A stretch of 10,429 nt of DNA, from the NCBI GenBank assembly GCA_964502465.1, contig CAZCWX010000158.1, positions 1 to 10,429 of the forward strand, given 5' to 3'. Shown here piece after piece: positions 1 through 5,484 of the stretch (the stretch's first letter is position 1; the number at the start of each line of letters is the position of its first letter). The position numbers and the translations under genes are program-made. Under the pieces are notes generated by a model that saw nothing but the letters and a program-made list of their open reading frames with translations, was not told where the DNA came from and searched no databases. This DNA comes from CAZCWX01 sp964502465. GTDB lineage: Bacteria > Desulfobacterota > Binatia > Bin18.

Positions 1-39
1 CAGATCGAACGTCGCATCGATCAAATAGGAGAACTCTAG
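1..39 (+). CDS. 3' end of an upstream gene (partial, 12 codons)
   Basis: The first frame is open from base 1 and reads QIERRIDQIGEL before a TAG at 37-39. The stop lies two bases before the ATG of the next small ORF, and a purine-rich ribosome binding site for that ORF (AGGAGA, 27-32) sits inside these last codons. That layout is typical of two co-translated genes. Twelve residues, charged and probably helical, are too few to identify the protein. It could also be chance, because so short an open stretch carries little weight. Confidence 0.35.
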   Translation, partial: QIERRIDQIGEL

Positions 40-41
40 TC

Positions 42-128
42 ATGGAGACACTGGCTGCAGTAGTTATGCTGGCTGTTGCGTTAGTCTTCTTCGGAATTGC
101 GCTCGACGCAAGTCGCAGAGCCAAGTAG
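42..128 (+). CDS. 28-residue single-pass membrane peptide
   Basis: The ATG at 42 is preceded by AGGAGA (27-32) with nine bases of spacing. The ORF encodes 28 residues: a short acidic N-terminus (MET), one hydrophobic stretch of about 18 residues (roughly 4-21, rich in A, V, L and F), and a basic tail (DASRRAK) that by the positive-inside rule should face the cytoplasm. This is the build of small accessory subunits of membrane complexes, such as KdpF- or CcmD-like peptides, but the KdpF tail pattern is absent and I cannot assign a family. Its start lies two bases after the preceding stop, so it is probably translated with that gene and may assist its product. A 5-bp hairpin (132-136 with 140-144) follows the stop but has no T-run. 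Confidence 0.5.
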   Translation: METLAAVVMLAVALVFFGIALDASRRAK

Positions 129-356
129 GAGCAGTGAGGCACTGTCTAACCCAGCGCGCCACCGCATCGCCGCCCGCGTGCGGATTCTACTGAACGTGAA
201 CAGCCACGTCCGGGCAGCTCGCGGTGCGCTTGTGCGGTTAGCCAGCCATGATGAATGACATGGTCGATACTGACTCTGAAATTCAGCTAGACCCCACTTC
301 CAGCTATTATTGCCATGTCCTGATGACCAGAGTTGAGTAAAAGGGGAGGCTGATTT
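129..356. other. Intergenic region without a recognised gene
   Basis: About 230 bases separate the plus-strand membrane peptide from the end of the minus-strand block, so two transcription units converge here. I find no strong terminator in either direction and no tRNA-like fold. A 30-codon ORF at 248-340 (+) has no ribosome binding site. An open stretch in frame 1 across about 85-250 lacks a convincing start. Confidence 0.5.
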
Positions 357-848
357 TCACGCCTGGGACATGCGACGGAACAGGGGGCGGCGGGCTAAGG
401 CAAGGTCACGCTCAAGTTGTCGACGGAGATAGCTATTGCACTGTTGATCAATTTTATCAGCAACAGTTTTGGATAGCTGCGCACGTGCAACACTGATCTT
501 CTCCATCACGGTATTGAGCAAACGACTGAGGCGATCACGTTCAGTCACAAGGTCATCGTCCAAAGACTCCGTCGCCGCAGTCACTAACTGTTCTCGCAGC
601 TCTGCCAAATCGAGAGGACAGGAACCATTCGCTCCTAACAATCGTGCGATTTCGCCAAATAATGTCTGCAAGTCACCAGTAGTCGCCTGGAGGTCCGCTC
701 GTTTCCACTCAACCCGCGAGGCCATATTGGTCAGAATGTCGATGACCGCAAACACCTGACTGCGCACGTATGGATCACTGACCTGCTGTCCCGCCTGATC
801 CAGGGTTTCAATAACCTCGGTAAAGAGTCGTTGGAGAGAATTTACCAT
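357..848 (-). CDS. Helical protein of unknown function beside an APH-fold kinase
   Basis: This 163-residue protein is not one I can name. Apart from a short loop around residues 73-80 (GANGSCPLD), the sequence is almost wholly helix-forming. A segment around 96-150 is rich in charged residues with heptad-like hydrophobic spacing and could form a coiled coil, and the C-terminus is strongly basic (RRPLFRRM). There is no signal peptide or membrane segment, so it should be cytoplasmic. The ATG is preceded by TGAGGA at a workable distance. The gene follows the APH-fold kinase by 50 bases on the same strand, so the two are probably co-transcribed. I recall similar short helical proteins next to this kinase type in other bacteria, but that is memory, not a search. 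A role as partner or regulator of the kinase is inference. Confidence 0.75.
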   Translation of the reverse strand: MVNSLQRLFTEVIETLDQAGQQVSDPYVRSQVFAVIDILTNMASRVEWKRADLQATTGDLQTLFGEIARLLGANGSCPLDLAELREQLVTAATESLDDDLVTERDRLSRLLNTVMEKISVARAQLSKTVADKIDQQCNSYLRRQLERDLALARRPLFRRMSQA

Positions 849-852
849 GTCT

Positions 853-896
853 CATTCCTCACACTCCGCACTCCGCATTCCCCCATCCGCAATTTC
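853..896. repeat. Degenerate 7-bp tandem repeat in a gene gap
   Basis: The gap between the kinase gene and the next gene consists largely of heptamers of the form CAnTCCG. Units begin at 862, 869, 876, 883 and 890, with a looser one at 853. Two adjacent units (862-875) are identical. The tract resembles the heptanucleotide repeats described between genes in some cyanobacteria, though this organism is unlikely to be one. It overlaps the leader of the gene at 357-848. Confidence 0.55.
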
Positions 897-898
897 CT

Positions 899-1918
899 TC
901 AGATCTCCAGCAGTTCAGCAATATGTTTCAGCATAAAGATGTAATGGTGCCCCATCGTCGCCAGACGCACATCCGTATTAGTCCCGTCTTCAAAAGCTCG
1001 CGCAGCGATCAAATGGATGACCGCAAGTTTCAGATTTCCCAAGACTTCGTAGAAACGAATATGGTCGTCGCTGACATGAATACCCGAGAGCGACTCATAC
1101 AAGCGGTAGAGTTCTTCCCGTTCAAGCAAAGATGCCATGTAGCGGGAGCGACCTCGCCAGGGCCGCAGACAAATCCACGCGATATCTTCAAGCGGATCAC
1201 CAAGGTGCACTAACTCCCAATCAAGCATGGCGACGATGCGCCCGTCGCGACAGATGAAATTCCCCAGTCGATAGTCCCCATGCACGATACTGATTCGTGG
1301 GGCGACTGGTGCGTGTTCTTTTAGCCACAGTAAGGCACGACGCAAGAGCGGCATCGGTGTGAGCTCAGCTTTGTTGAGGTCCGACTCCCACTTGGTGATT
1401 TCTTGAAACGCTGACCCCTGACCAGGATCAGGAACACCCAAAAAATCCAATTTCCTTGCGTGCCAGTCGACCGCGTGCAAATGAGCCAGTTGTTCAACGA
1501 ATTGATGCGCGATTGAGCGTTGCTCTGCTGCATCAGCAAACGGACCGCGTGCGCCCTCCGCCCACGGCAGCGGGATTTCTCCTTCAACTTTTTCCATGAC
1601 AAAGAACGGCGCGCCTAAAACCTCACGTGAGAGTTCACAGCAAAAGACGCGTGGGGCTGCAACCGACGTCTCTTCGAGCGCTTTGAGTACCTTGAATTGA
1701 CCAAGGGTATCATACTGTCCAATCACGCCAGCCTTATCTGGCTCTTTGCGCAGCACATATCCTTGGCGTTGCTCGTTGCCATCGGCAGACCAATGGGCGT
1801 CAAAGGAAAACGTCTCCCACGACCAGCCTTCGGTATGGCGACGGAAATTGCCCAGCACCACATCCTGCGCGTGCGGAAGCTTACTCTGTAGGTAAGCGCG
1901 AATCTTTTCTTCTACCAT
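899..1918 (-). CDS. APH/choline-kinase-fold phosphotransferase family protein
   Basis: The 339 residues have the bilobal kinase fold of the aminoglycoside phosphotransferase (APH, Pfam PF01636) family. The N-lobe carries a conserved lysine in YVLRKEP (K58) and a hinge around FFVMEKVEGE (105-114). The catalytic loop is HGDYRLGN (213-220), with Asp215 the expected base and Asn220 a metal ligand. The DFG-equivalent is LDWE (232-235), followed by GDPLEDIAW (240-248). The GDP(L)EDIAW ending is typical of the ACAD10/11-like branch, whose bacterial members often sit near acyl-CoA dehydrogenases and are linked to hydroxy-acyl-CoA metabolism. It is not a clinical-type resistance enzyme by sequence, and its substrate cannot be read here. 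The protein is cytoplasmic. The ATG lacks a clear Shine-Dalgarno sequence. The gene lies downstream of the MoxR gene across a repeat-filled gap, and upstream of a helical protein. Confidence 0.9.
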   Translation of the reverse strand: MVEEKIRAYLQSKLPHAQDVVLGNFRRHTEGWSWETFSFDAHWSADGNEQRQGYVLRKEPDKAGVIGQYDTLGQFKVLKALEETSVAAPRVFCCELSREVLGAPFFVMEKVEGEIPLPWAEGARGPFADAAEQRSIAHQFVEQLAHLHAVDWHARKLDFLGVPDPGQGSAFQEITKWESDLNKAELTPMPLLRRALLWLKEHAPVAPRISIVHGDYRLGNFICRDGRIVAMLDWELVHLGDPLEDIAWICLRPWRGRSRYMASLLEREELYRLYESLSGIHVSDDHIRFYEVLGNLKLAVIHLIAARAFEDGTNTDVRLATMGHHYIFMLKHIAELLEI

Positions 1919-1943
1919 GGGGGCTCAGGTATAGCGAAAAATA

Positions 1944-2063
1944 GTCTGTCGAGTCCATAGGGTCTTTACAGTCTATTGAGTCTGTTGAGTCTCTTGGGTC
2001 TATAGAGTCAAGAAAGATTTCGGACCCAAGAGACCCTACAGACCCTAAGGACCCAATAGACTG
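1944..2063. repeat. Phased 9-bp repeats forming an inverted pair
   Basis: Seven units of the form GTCTnTnGR begin exactly nine bases apart at 1944, 1953, 1962, 1971, 1980, 1989 and 1998. After a short break the complementary motif GACCC(T/A)A recurs with the same phase at 2023, 2032, 2041, 2050 and 2059. The halves face each other: 1989-2000 pairs perfectly with 2023-2034 (12 bp, 22-base loop), and pairing continues imperfectly outward to about 1971/2052. The array starts just past the stop codon of the MoxR gene on the minus strand. In RNA it would form a long hairpin, so it could end or stabilise the MoxR transcript. It lacks a clean T-run on either side. It may equally be a copy of a dispersed intergenic repeat family. 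Confidence 0.8.
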
Positions 2064-2065
2064 TT

Positions 2066-2938
2066 CTATGTGCTCGCACGGATCAGATCACCGGTGCGAC
2101 TCTCAGCCTTGCGGATATCGTCTTCGTATTTGAGGATCAGGTTTAACGTGCGCTTGACGGTAGGAGCATCCAGCTCTTTAATACCAAGCGCAACCAGCGC
2201 TCGTGCCCAATCGAGCGTCTCAGCAATACTTGGTGCTTTCTTGACATCGAGTTTGCGGAGGCCGCCAACGAAGCGGGCCACTTGCCGTCTGAGCTTCTCG
2301 TCCACCTCCGGCACCTTAAGCGCGAGAATGTTGGTTTCCTCTGCGAGACTGGGAAAATCAATATACAGGTGCAGACAGCGCCGTTTGAGTGCTTCGGACA
2401 GTTCACGAGTGCGGTTTGAGGTTAAGACCACAACCGGCTTGTGGGTGGCGTGGATCGTTCCCAGTTCGGGCACGCTAACTTGAAAATCGCTCAGCACTTC
2501 AAGCAAAAATGCCTCAAACTCTTCGTCTGCTTTGTCGATCTCATCGATTAGCAGAACGACCTTTCGCGGTAAGCTGATCGCACGTAACAACGGCCGCTCT
2601 AGGAGATATTCACGCGAGAAGATGTGGGAAGAGACTTCATGCCACTCTTGTTCGTGAGCAGTGTCAGCGTGGATTCGCAGAAGTTGTTTTTGGTAGTTCC
2701 ATTCATACAGGGCGTGGGCTTCATCAAGCCCCTCGTAACACTGGAGCCGAACAAGTTCGGTGTGCAGGAACTCGGCGAGAACCTTGGCGACCTCCGTTTT
2801 CCCTACACCGGCTGGACCTTCAATAAGAATCGGCTTTTCGAGCACTAAGGCCAAATACACTGCCGTTTCGACTTTGGGAGTTGTAATGTAACGGCACTGT
2901 TTCAGTCCGTCCTGAACAAATGCGAGAGTAACCTCCAT
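2066..2938 (-). CDS. MoxR-family AAA+ ATPase (CoxD-like)
   Basis: This 290-residue AAA+ ATPase has Walker A GPAGVGKT (41-48), Walker B VVLLIDEID (127-135), sensor 1 VLTSN (171-175), an arginine finger region LKRRC (184-188), and a lid segment with APSIAETLDW (235-244) typical of MoxR proteins. The stretch CYEGLDEAHALYEWNY (67-82) recalls the CoxD-like branch, which helps mature molybdenum hydroxylases such as CO dehydrogenase. MoxR ATPases act as chaperones that insert cofactors or remodel complexes, usually with a von Willebrand factor A partner (CoxE-like) encoded next door. Here the next gene is an APH kinase, so the partner is missing from the window. There is no signal peptide, so it is cytoplasmic. 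The ATG fits the family start, but the 20 bases before it lack a Shine-Dalgarno sequence. The gene lies 84 bases downstream of the MBL hydrolase. Confidence 0.92.
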   Translation of the reverse strand: MEVTLAFVQDGLKQCRYITTPKVETAVYLALVLEKPILIEGPAGVGKTEVAKVLAEFLHTELVRLQCYEGLDEAHALYEWNYQKQLLRIHADTAHEQEWHEVSSHIFSREYLLERPLLRAISLPRKVVLLIDEIDKADEEFEAFLLEVLSDFQVSVPELGTIHATHKPVVVLTSNRTRELSEALKRRCLHLYIDFPSLAEETNILALKVPEVDEKLRRQVARFVGGLRKLDVKKAPSIAETLDWARALVALGIKELDAPTVKRTLNLILKYEDDIRKAESRTGDLIRAST

Positions 2939-3022
2939 GAGAGCAACACAGCAAGGAGGCGCTCAGGGACAGAGACTCGACCGTGTGTTACGCCTCACGA
3001 ATCTACACCCTCTGCTTCGCAC

Positions 3023-3757
3023 CTACACCTCTACGACTAAGCCATCATAGGCACACTCGAGGGTAATTTTATCCATCTGTTCAAGCACTTCGCGCCCAAT
3101 ATGACTGAGCAGGAGACGTTTGCAGCCCAAACGATGACTTTCTTGAGCGATCTTTGGATAGCTGATGTGAAAAGAAGCCTGGGTATGAAAGTAGCAACAT
3201 TCGCAGATGAACAGATCCGTATTCTGAGAATAGCGCACGAGATCTTCATTCCACCCACAATCACCTGAATACAGCAGCACTTTGCCATGAGCAGTCACCC
3301 GATAGCCGAGCGACACATCCTTTTCCTGATGAGGCACCCGAAAAGGAAACAGTTCAACCCCACAGACCGTTTCTGCTTTACCAGGAGTCAGTTCACGGAA
3401 CTGTAAAGGGAAACACGGTGCACGCTCAGACAACTCACGGTACATCACTCGATGTAACGAACGCACGCGCTCTTCTGTTCCTGGAGGTCCAACAACCACA
3501 AGAGGTCGAGAGCGGTGCTTTTCGTATAGATATTCAAGGAACAAGAAGGGAAGACCGCCAAAGTGATCACCGTGTAGGTGGCTAATCGCAACGAACTCGA
3601 TGCGTTCCGCCGCGATACCAAGGGCTTTAAGGGCAAGTAGGGTTGTCGCGCCACAATCAAGAAGAAACTGTGAGTTTCCAGTTTCGATGAAGTAGCCGCT
3701 CTGTCGCCGACCACCATTGCAGAACGCATCACCTGCGCCAAGAATTGTGACGCGCAT
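3023..3757 (-). CDS. Metallo-beta-lactamase-fold hydrolase, RNase Z-like
   Basis: The 244-residue protein starts MRVTILGAGDAF, a usual opening for the RNase Z-like branch of the metallo-beta-lactamase superfamily. Counting from this start, the metal site is HLHGDH (60-65), His143 in VPH, Asp166 in YSGD, and His219 in LSHIGREV. These give the full binuclear zinc set expected of an active hydrolase. RNase Z-like proteins cut tRNA precursors, but many relatives hydrolyse small phosphodiesters or unknown substrates. The long flexible arm used by true RNase Z to grip tRNA is not obvious, so I keep the call general. I chose the ATG at 3757, preceded by GAGAG, because the family begins there. A TTG at 3778 directly abuts the upstream stop and an ATG at 3769 is also in frame, but neither has a ribosome binding site. 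It is probably co-translated with the zinc-ribbon gene. Confidence 0.88.
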   Translation of the reverse strand: MRVTILGAGDAFCNGGRRQSGYFIETGNSQFLLDCGATTLLALKALGIAAERIEFVAISHLHGDHFGGLPFLFLEYLYEKHRSRPLVVVGPPGTEERVRSLHRVMYRELSERAPCFPLQFRELTPGKAETVCGVELFPFRVPHQEKDVSLGYRVTAHGKVLLYSGDCGWNEDLVRYSQNTDLFICECCYFHTQASFHISYPKIAQESHRLGCKRLLLSHIGREVLEQMDKITLECAYDGLVVEV

Positions 3758-3778
3758 TGTTACTCTCATATGACACAA

Positions 3779-4042
3779 TTACGCTACTTTTGTTTCTACC
3801 GCGTTTACCGTTGAGGAACAAGGGTAAGGAAGAGCTAGGGGGGAAGCTTTTGCCAAAAGGGAGCGGTTCGGCGATCGGTCGCCGTTAATTCTGCGCAGCC
3901 ACGATTCCCGCTCAGTGGCAGAGATCACATGCCAGGCCAATGCATAAATGGCACGGGACGAGCAAACCGGACAGACACCATGTGGGGCCCGCTCAAAAAT
4001 TTCCTGACACGAATGACATAGATACGCATGCGACAGTTTCAC
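3779..4042 (-). CDS. Small zinc-ribbon protein
   Basis: This 87-residue protein opens with a compact metal knuckle pair: Cys9-x2-Cys12 and Cys24-x2-Cys27, with the 11 residues between them including PHGVCPVC. That is the layout of a four-cysteine zinc ribbon, as in rubredoxin-like or nucleic-acid-binding ribbons. The rest (28-87) holds an amphipathic stretch with ATERESWLRRI and a low-complexity tail with no recognisable motif. It starts at GTG, preceded by a run of purines (AGGAAAGGAAAGAG). Its stop ends at 3779, and the metallo-hydrolase frame begins within about 20 bases, so the two are almost certainly one transcript. The ribbon may serve as a substrate- or protein-binding adaptor for the hydrolase, which is inference. 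I do not recognise a named family. Confidence 0.75.
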   Translation of the reverse strand: MKLSHAYLCHSCQEIFERAPHGVCPVCSSRAIYALAWHVISATERESWLRRINGDRSPNRSLLAKASPLALPYPCSSTVNAVETKVA

Positions 4043-4072
4043 AGCTCTTTCCTTTCCTCTACTCTATTGCAA

Positions 4073-4204
4073 TCAAGAAGCCAGGGAGATATCGAACAAG
4101 GTGCGGCACCACTCTCCTTTGACAACATCGACAACCACGTATCTTTTCTTTAGAGGGGTAGTGCATCCTCGTTTTAATGCGCAATCCGCATGCCAGGTTC
4201 CCAC
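4073..4204 (-). CDS. Possible 43-codon protein, cysteine-containing
   Basis: A short minus-strand frame runs from GTG (4204-4202) to TGA (4075-4073). The product has three cysteines (8, 14, 33), with WHADC near the start, then a basic segment PLKKR (17-21) followed by the beta-like stretch YVVVDVVKGEWCRTLFDI (22-39). Its composition looks more protein-like than the competing frames over the same bases. It ends 30 bases before the start of the zinc-ribbon gene and begins about 40 bases downstream of the predicted start of transcription, so it could be the first gene of that unit. The weak point is the start: the bases before it are a pyrimidine run with no Shine-Dalgarno sequence. An alternative 35-codon frame at 4059-4166 begins with ATG. 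No function can be given. Confidence 0.4.
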   Translation of the reverse strand: MGTWHADCALKRGCTTPLKKRYVVVDVVKGEWCRTLFDISLAS

Positions 4205-4252
4205 AGGAAAAAAGGAAAGAGAAAAAATTTATTTCTTACAAGCGGTTTGACA

Positions 4253-4281
4253 TTTATACAACAAAGTTTTCTTTTCGCCAA
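4253..4281 (-). promoter_or_regulatory. Predicted sigma-70-type promoter for the left block
   Basis: On the minus strand, TTGGCG (4276-4281) and TATAAA (4253-4258) are 17 bases apart, matching four and five positions of the -35 and -10 consensus. Transcription would begin near 4246. That gives a leader of about 200 bases before the zinc-ribbon GTG, or about 40 before the possible small ORF. The site begins only five bases past the terminator of the preceding unit, as expected for a boundary between two units on the same strand. Confidence 0.5.
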
Positions 4282-4285
4282 CTAG

Positions 4286-4330
4286 GCAAAAGTGGGACAT
4301 CTCGTCTCGCTTCCTGCTGAGGTGTCCCAC
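4286..4330 (-). terminator. Rho-independent terminator of the pepP-LLM unit
   Basis: Bases 4292-4303 and 4319-4330 form a 12-bp stem (one G-U pair) around a 15-base loop. Read on the minus strand, the stem is followed at once by TTTTGCC, a short T-run. It lies about 90 bases past the stop of the LLM oxidoreductase gene. No T-run follows on the plus strand, so it works in the minus direction. The bases between it and the gene (4331-4418) hold nothing I recognise. Confidence 0.7.
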
Positions 4331-4418
4331 GGAAGACCTATCGGAGGACACAGGAAGGAACTTTTTTCCCCACAGAAGAGAGCGGAAGTGTGGGCGGAGG
4401 GTGCTTCTTTCAGAGGTA

Positions 4419-5483
4419 CTACAACTGCTCCATCACTTTACGCGCAAAGTCTTCGATCACCCGGTACTGTGTCTCGAAGGACGGCAACAGCATGATCTGC
4501 TGCAAGCCAGCCCGTTCGAGCATGCGGATCTGCTCAATGATTTCTTCTGGAGTCCCAACCAGGCAGGTCGATTTGATCAGTTCGGGTGTGACAAATTTTG
4601 CTTCTTCCGGTAACAAGTAGACACAGTGCCCGGCATGAATACGCAGGTGACGATGCGTAGGAGGAATCGCTTCAATCATCGCGCTATACTCCTCCCAGAT
4701 ATTGCGTAGATGCCCTGGCGGATCTCCGCCCATTTGGCGCACTTTGTCATACGAATAATGCAGCGAGGCGATGACGAACGCACCGCATTCGCGGAGCACC
4801 CGCTCCGACTGCAACGATTCCCCTGGTGCAAGGATCACTGCAGTCGTCAGCGAAGCGGTATAAAAGTTATCCAGCTTGCGCCCGGCCCGCTCGGCACCGA
4901 CTCTAACATTGGCGAACGCGCGCTCCATAAAACCTGGATACGGTGGAATGGATAACACCAGCCCGTCGCCATACTCGCCAGCAAGTGCCTGCGCCTTGGG
5001 AGCAAAGGCTGACACGTAAATGGGAATAGGGTGCTCCAGTTCAATGAATTTGTAGTCTTGCATGAGGAACTGGAGAGGGAGGGTCTGCCCTTGCCAGGTG
5101 AAATCGACTTCCTCGCCGCGTAGCAACCCGCGCAACACCCGGAGATAGTCCGCAAACTCCCGTAACTTTATCGGCTTGTGGCCCATGAGCCGCATGGCGG
5201 TATTGCCAGTGCCGATACCGAGAAATGTCCGACCTGGTGCGAGCCGGCTAATAGTCGCAATGCTGTTCGCGGTCACCGGCGCCAGGCGTGTCCCAGCCAC
5301 AGACACGCCCGTCCCCAGCTTGATCTTCCGTGTTTGCTGCGCTGCCAAGGCCAGCACAGCGTAACAATCAGACCAAATCATCTGGCTATCCGCGACCCAG
5401 GCATACCCATACCCCAGGTTCTCCGCATGGGTAATATAACCGATCTCGTCAATCTTCGACGCAACACAAATACCAAAATCCAT
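4419..5483 (-). CDS. LLM-class flavin/F420-dependent oxidoreductase
   Basis: The 354 residues form the luciferase-like TIM barrel (Pfam PF00296). Signs are MDFGICVAS at the first strand, TRKIKLGTGV (51-60), the nucleotide-binding stretch FLGIGTGNTAMRLMG (87-101), PIYVSAFAPKAQALAGEYGDG (153-173) and the usual end VGTPEEIIEQI (309-319). GTGNTAMR is common in the branch related to F420-dependent methylene-H4MPT reductase. FMN-dependent monooxygenases share the fold, so the cofactor is uncertain and the substrate unknown. It is cytoplasmic. I start at ATG 5483, not at upstream in-frame starts, because the family begins here and GGAGGAAAGG precedes it. The start lies one base after the TGA of the aminopeptidase gene, so the two are translationally coupled. 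This suggests a shared pathway, perhaps breakdown of peptides or a modified small molecule. Confidence 0.9.
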   Translation of the reverse strand: MDFGICVASKIDEIGYITHAENLGYGYAWVADSQMIWSDCYAVLALAAQQTRKIKLGTGVSVAGTRLAPVTANSIATISRLAPGRTFLGIGTGNTAMRLMGHKPIKLREFADYLRVLRGLLRGEEVDFTWQGQTLPLQFLMQDYKFIELEHPIPIYVSAFAPKAQALAGEYGDGLVLSIPPYPGFMERAFANVRVGAERAGRKLDNFYTASLTTAVILAPGESLQSERVLRECGAFVIASLHYSYDKVRQMGGDPPGHLRNIWEEYSAMIEAIPPTHRHLRIHAGHCVYLLPEEAKFVTPELIKSTCLVGTPEEIIEQIRMLERAGLQQIMLLPSFETQYRVIEDFARKVMEQL

Positions 5484-5484
5484 G

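Noticed and set aside
248..340. 30-codon plus-strand ORF beginning ATGATG
   Set aside because: It has no ribosome binding site, no recognisable motif and lies in a gap where a short ORF is expected by chance.
899..1918. Aminoglycoside resistance gene
   Set aside because: The GDPLEDIAW ending and overall pattern fit the acyl-CoA-linked APH branch rather than known resistance kinases.
4059..4166. 35-codon minus-strand ORF starting at ATG 4166
   Set aside because: GAGG directly abuts the ATG, leaving no spacing, and its sequence looks less protein-like than the overlapping frame at 4073-4204.
4247..4275. Plus-strand TTGACA as a promoter
   Set aside because: No -10 element lies at 16-18 bases; the bases there read TCTTTT. 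No gene follows on that strand.
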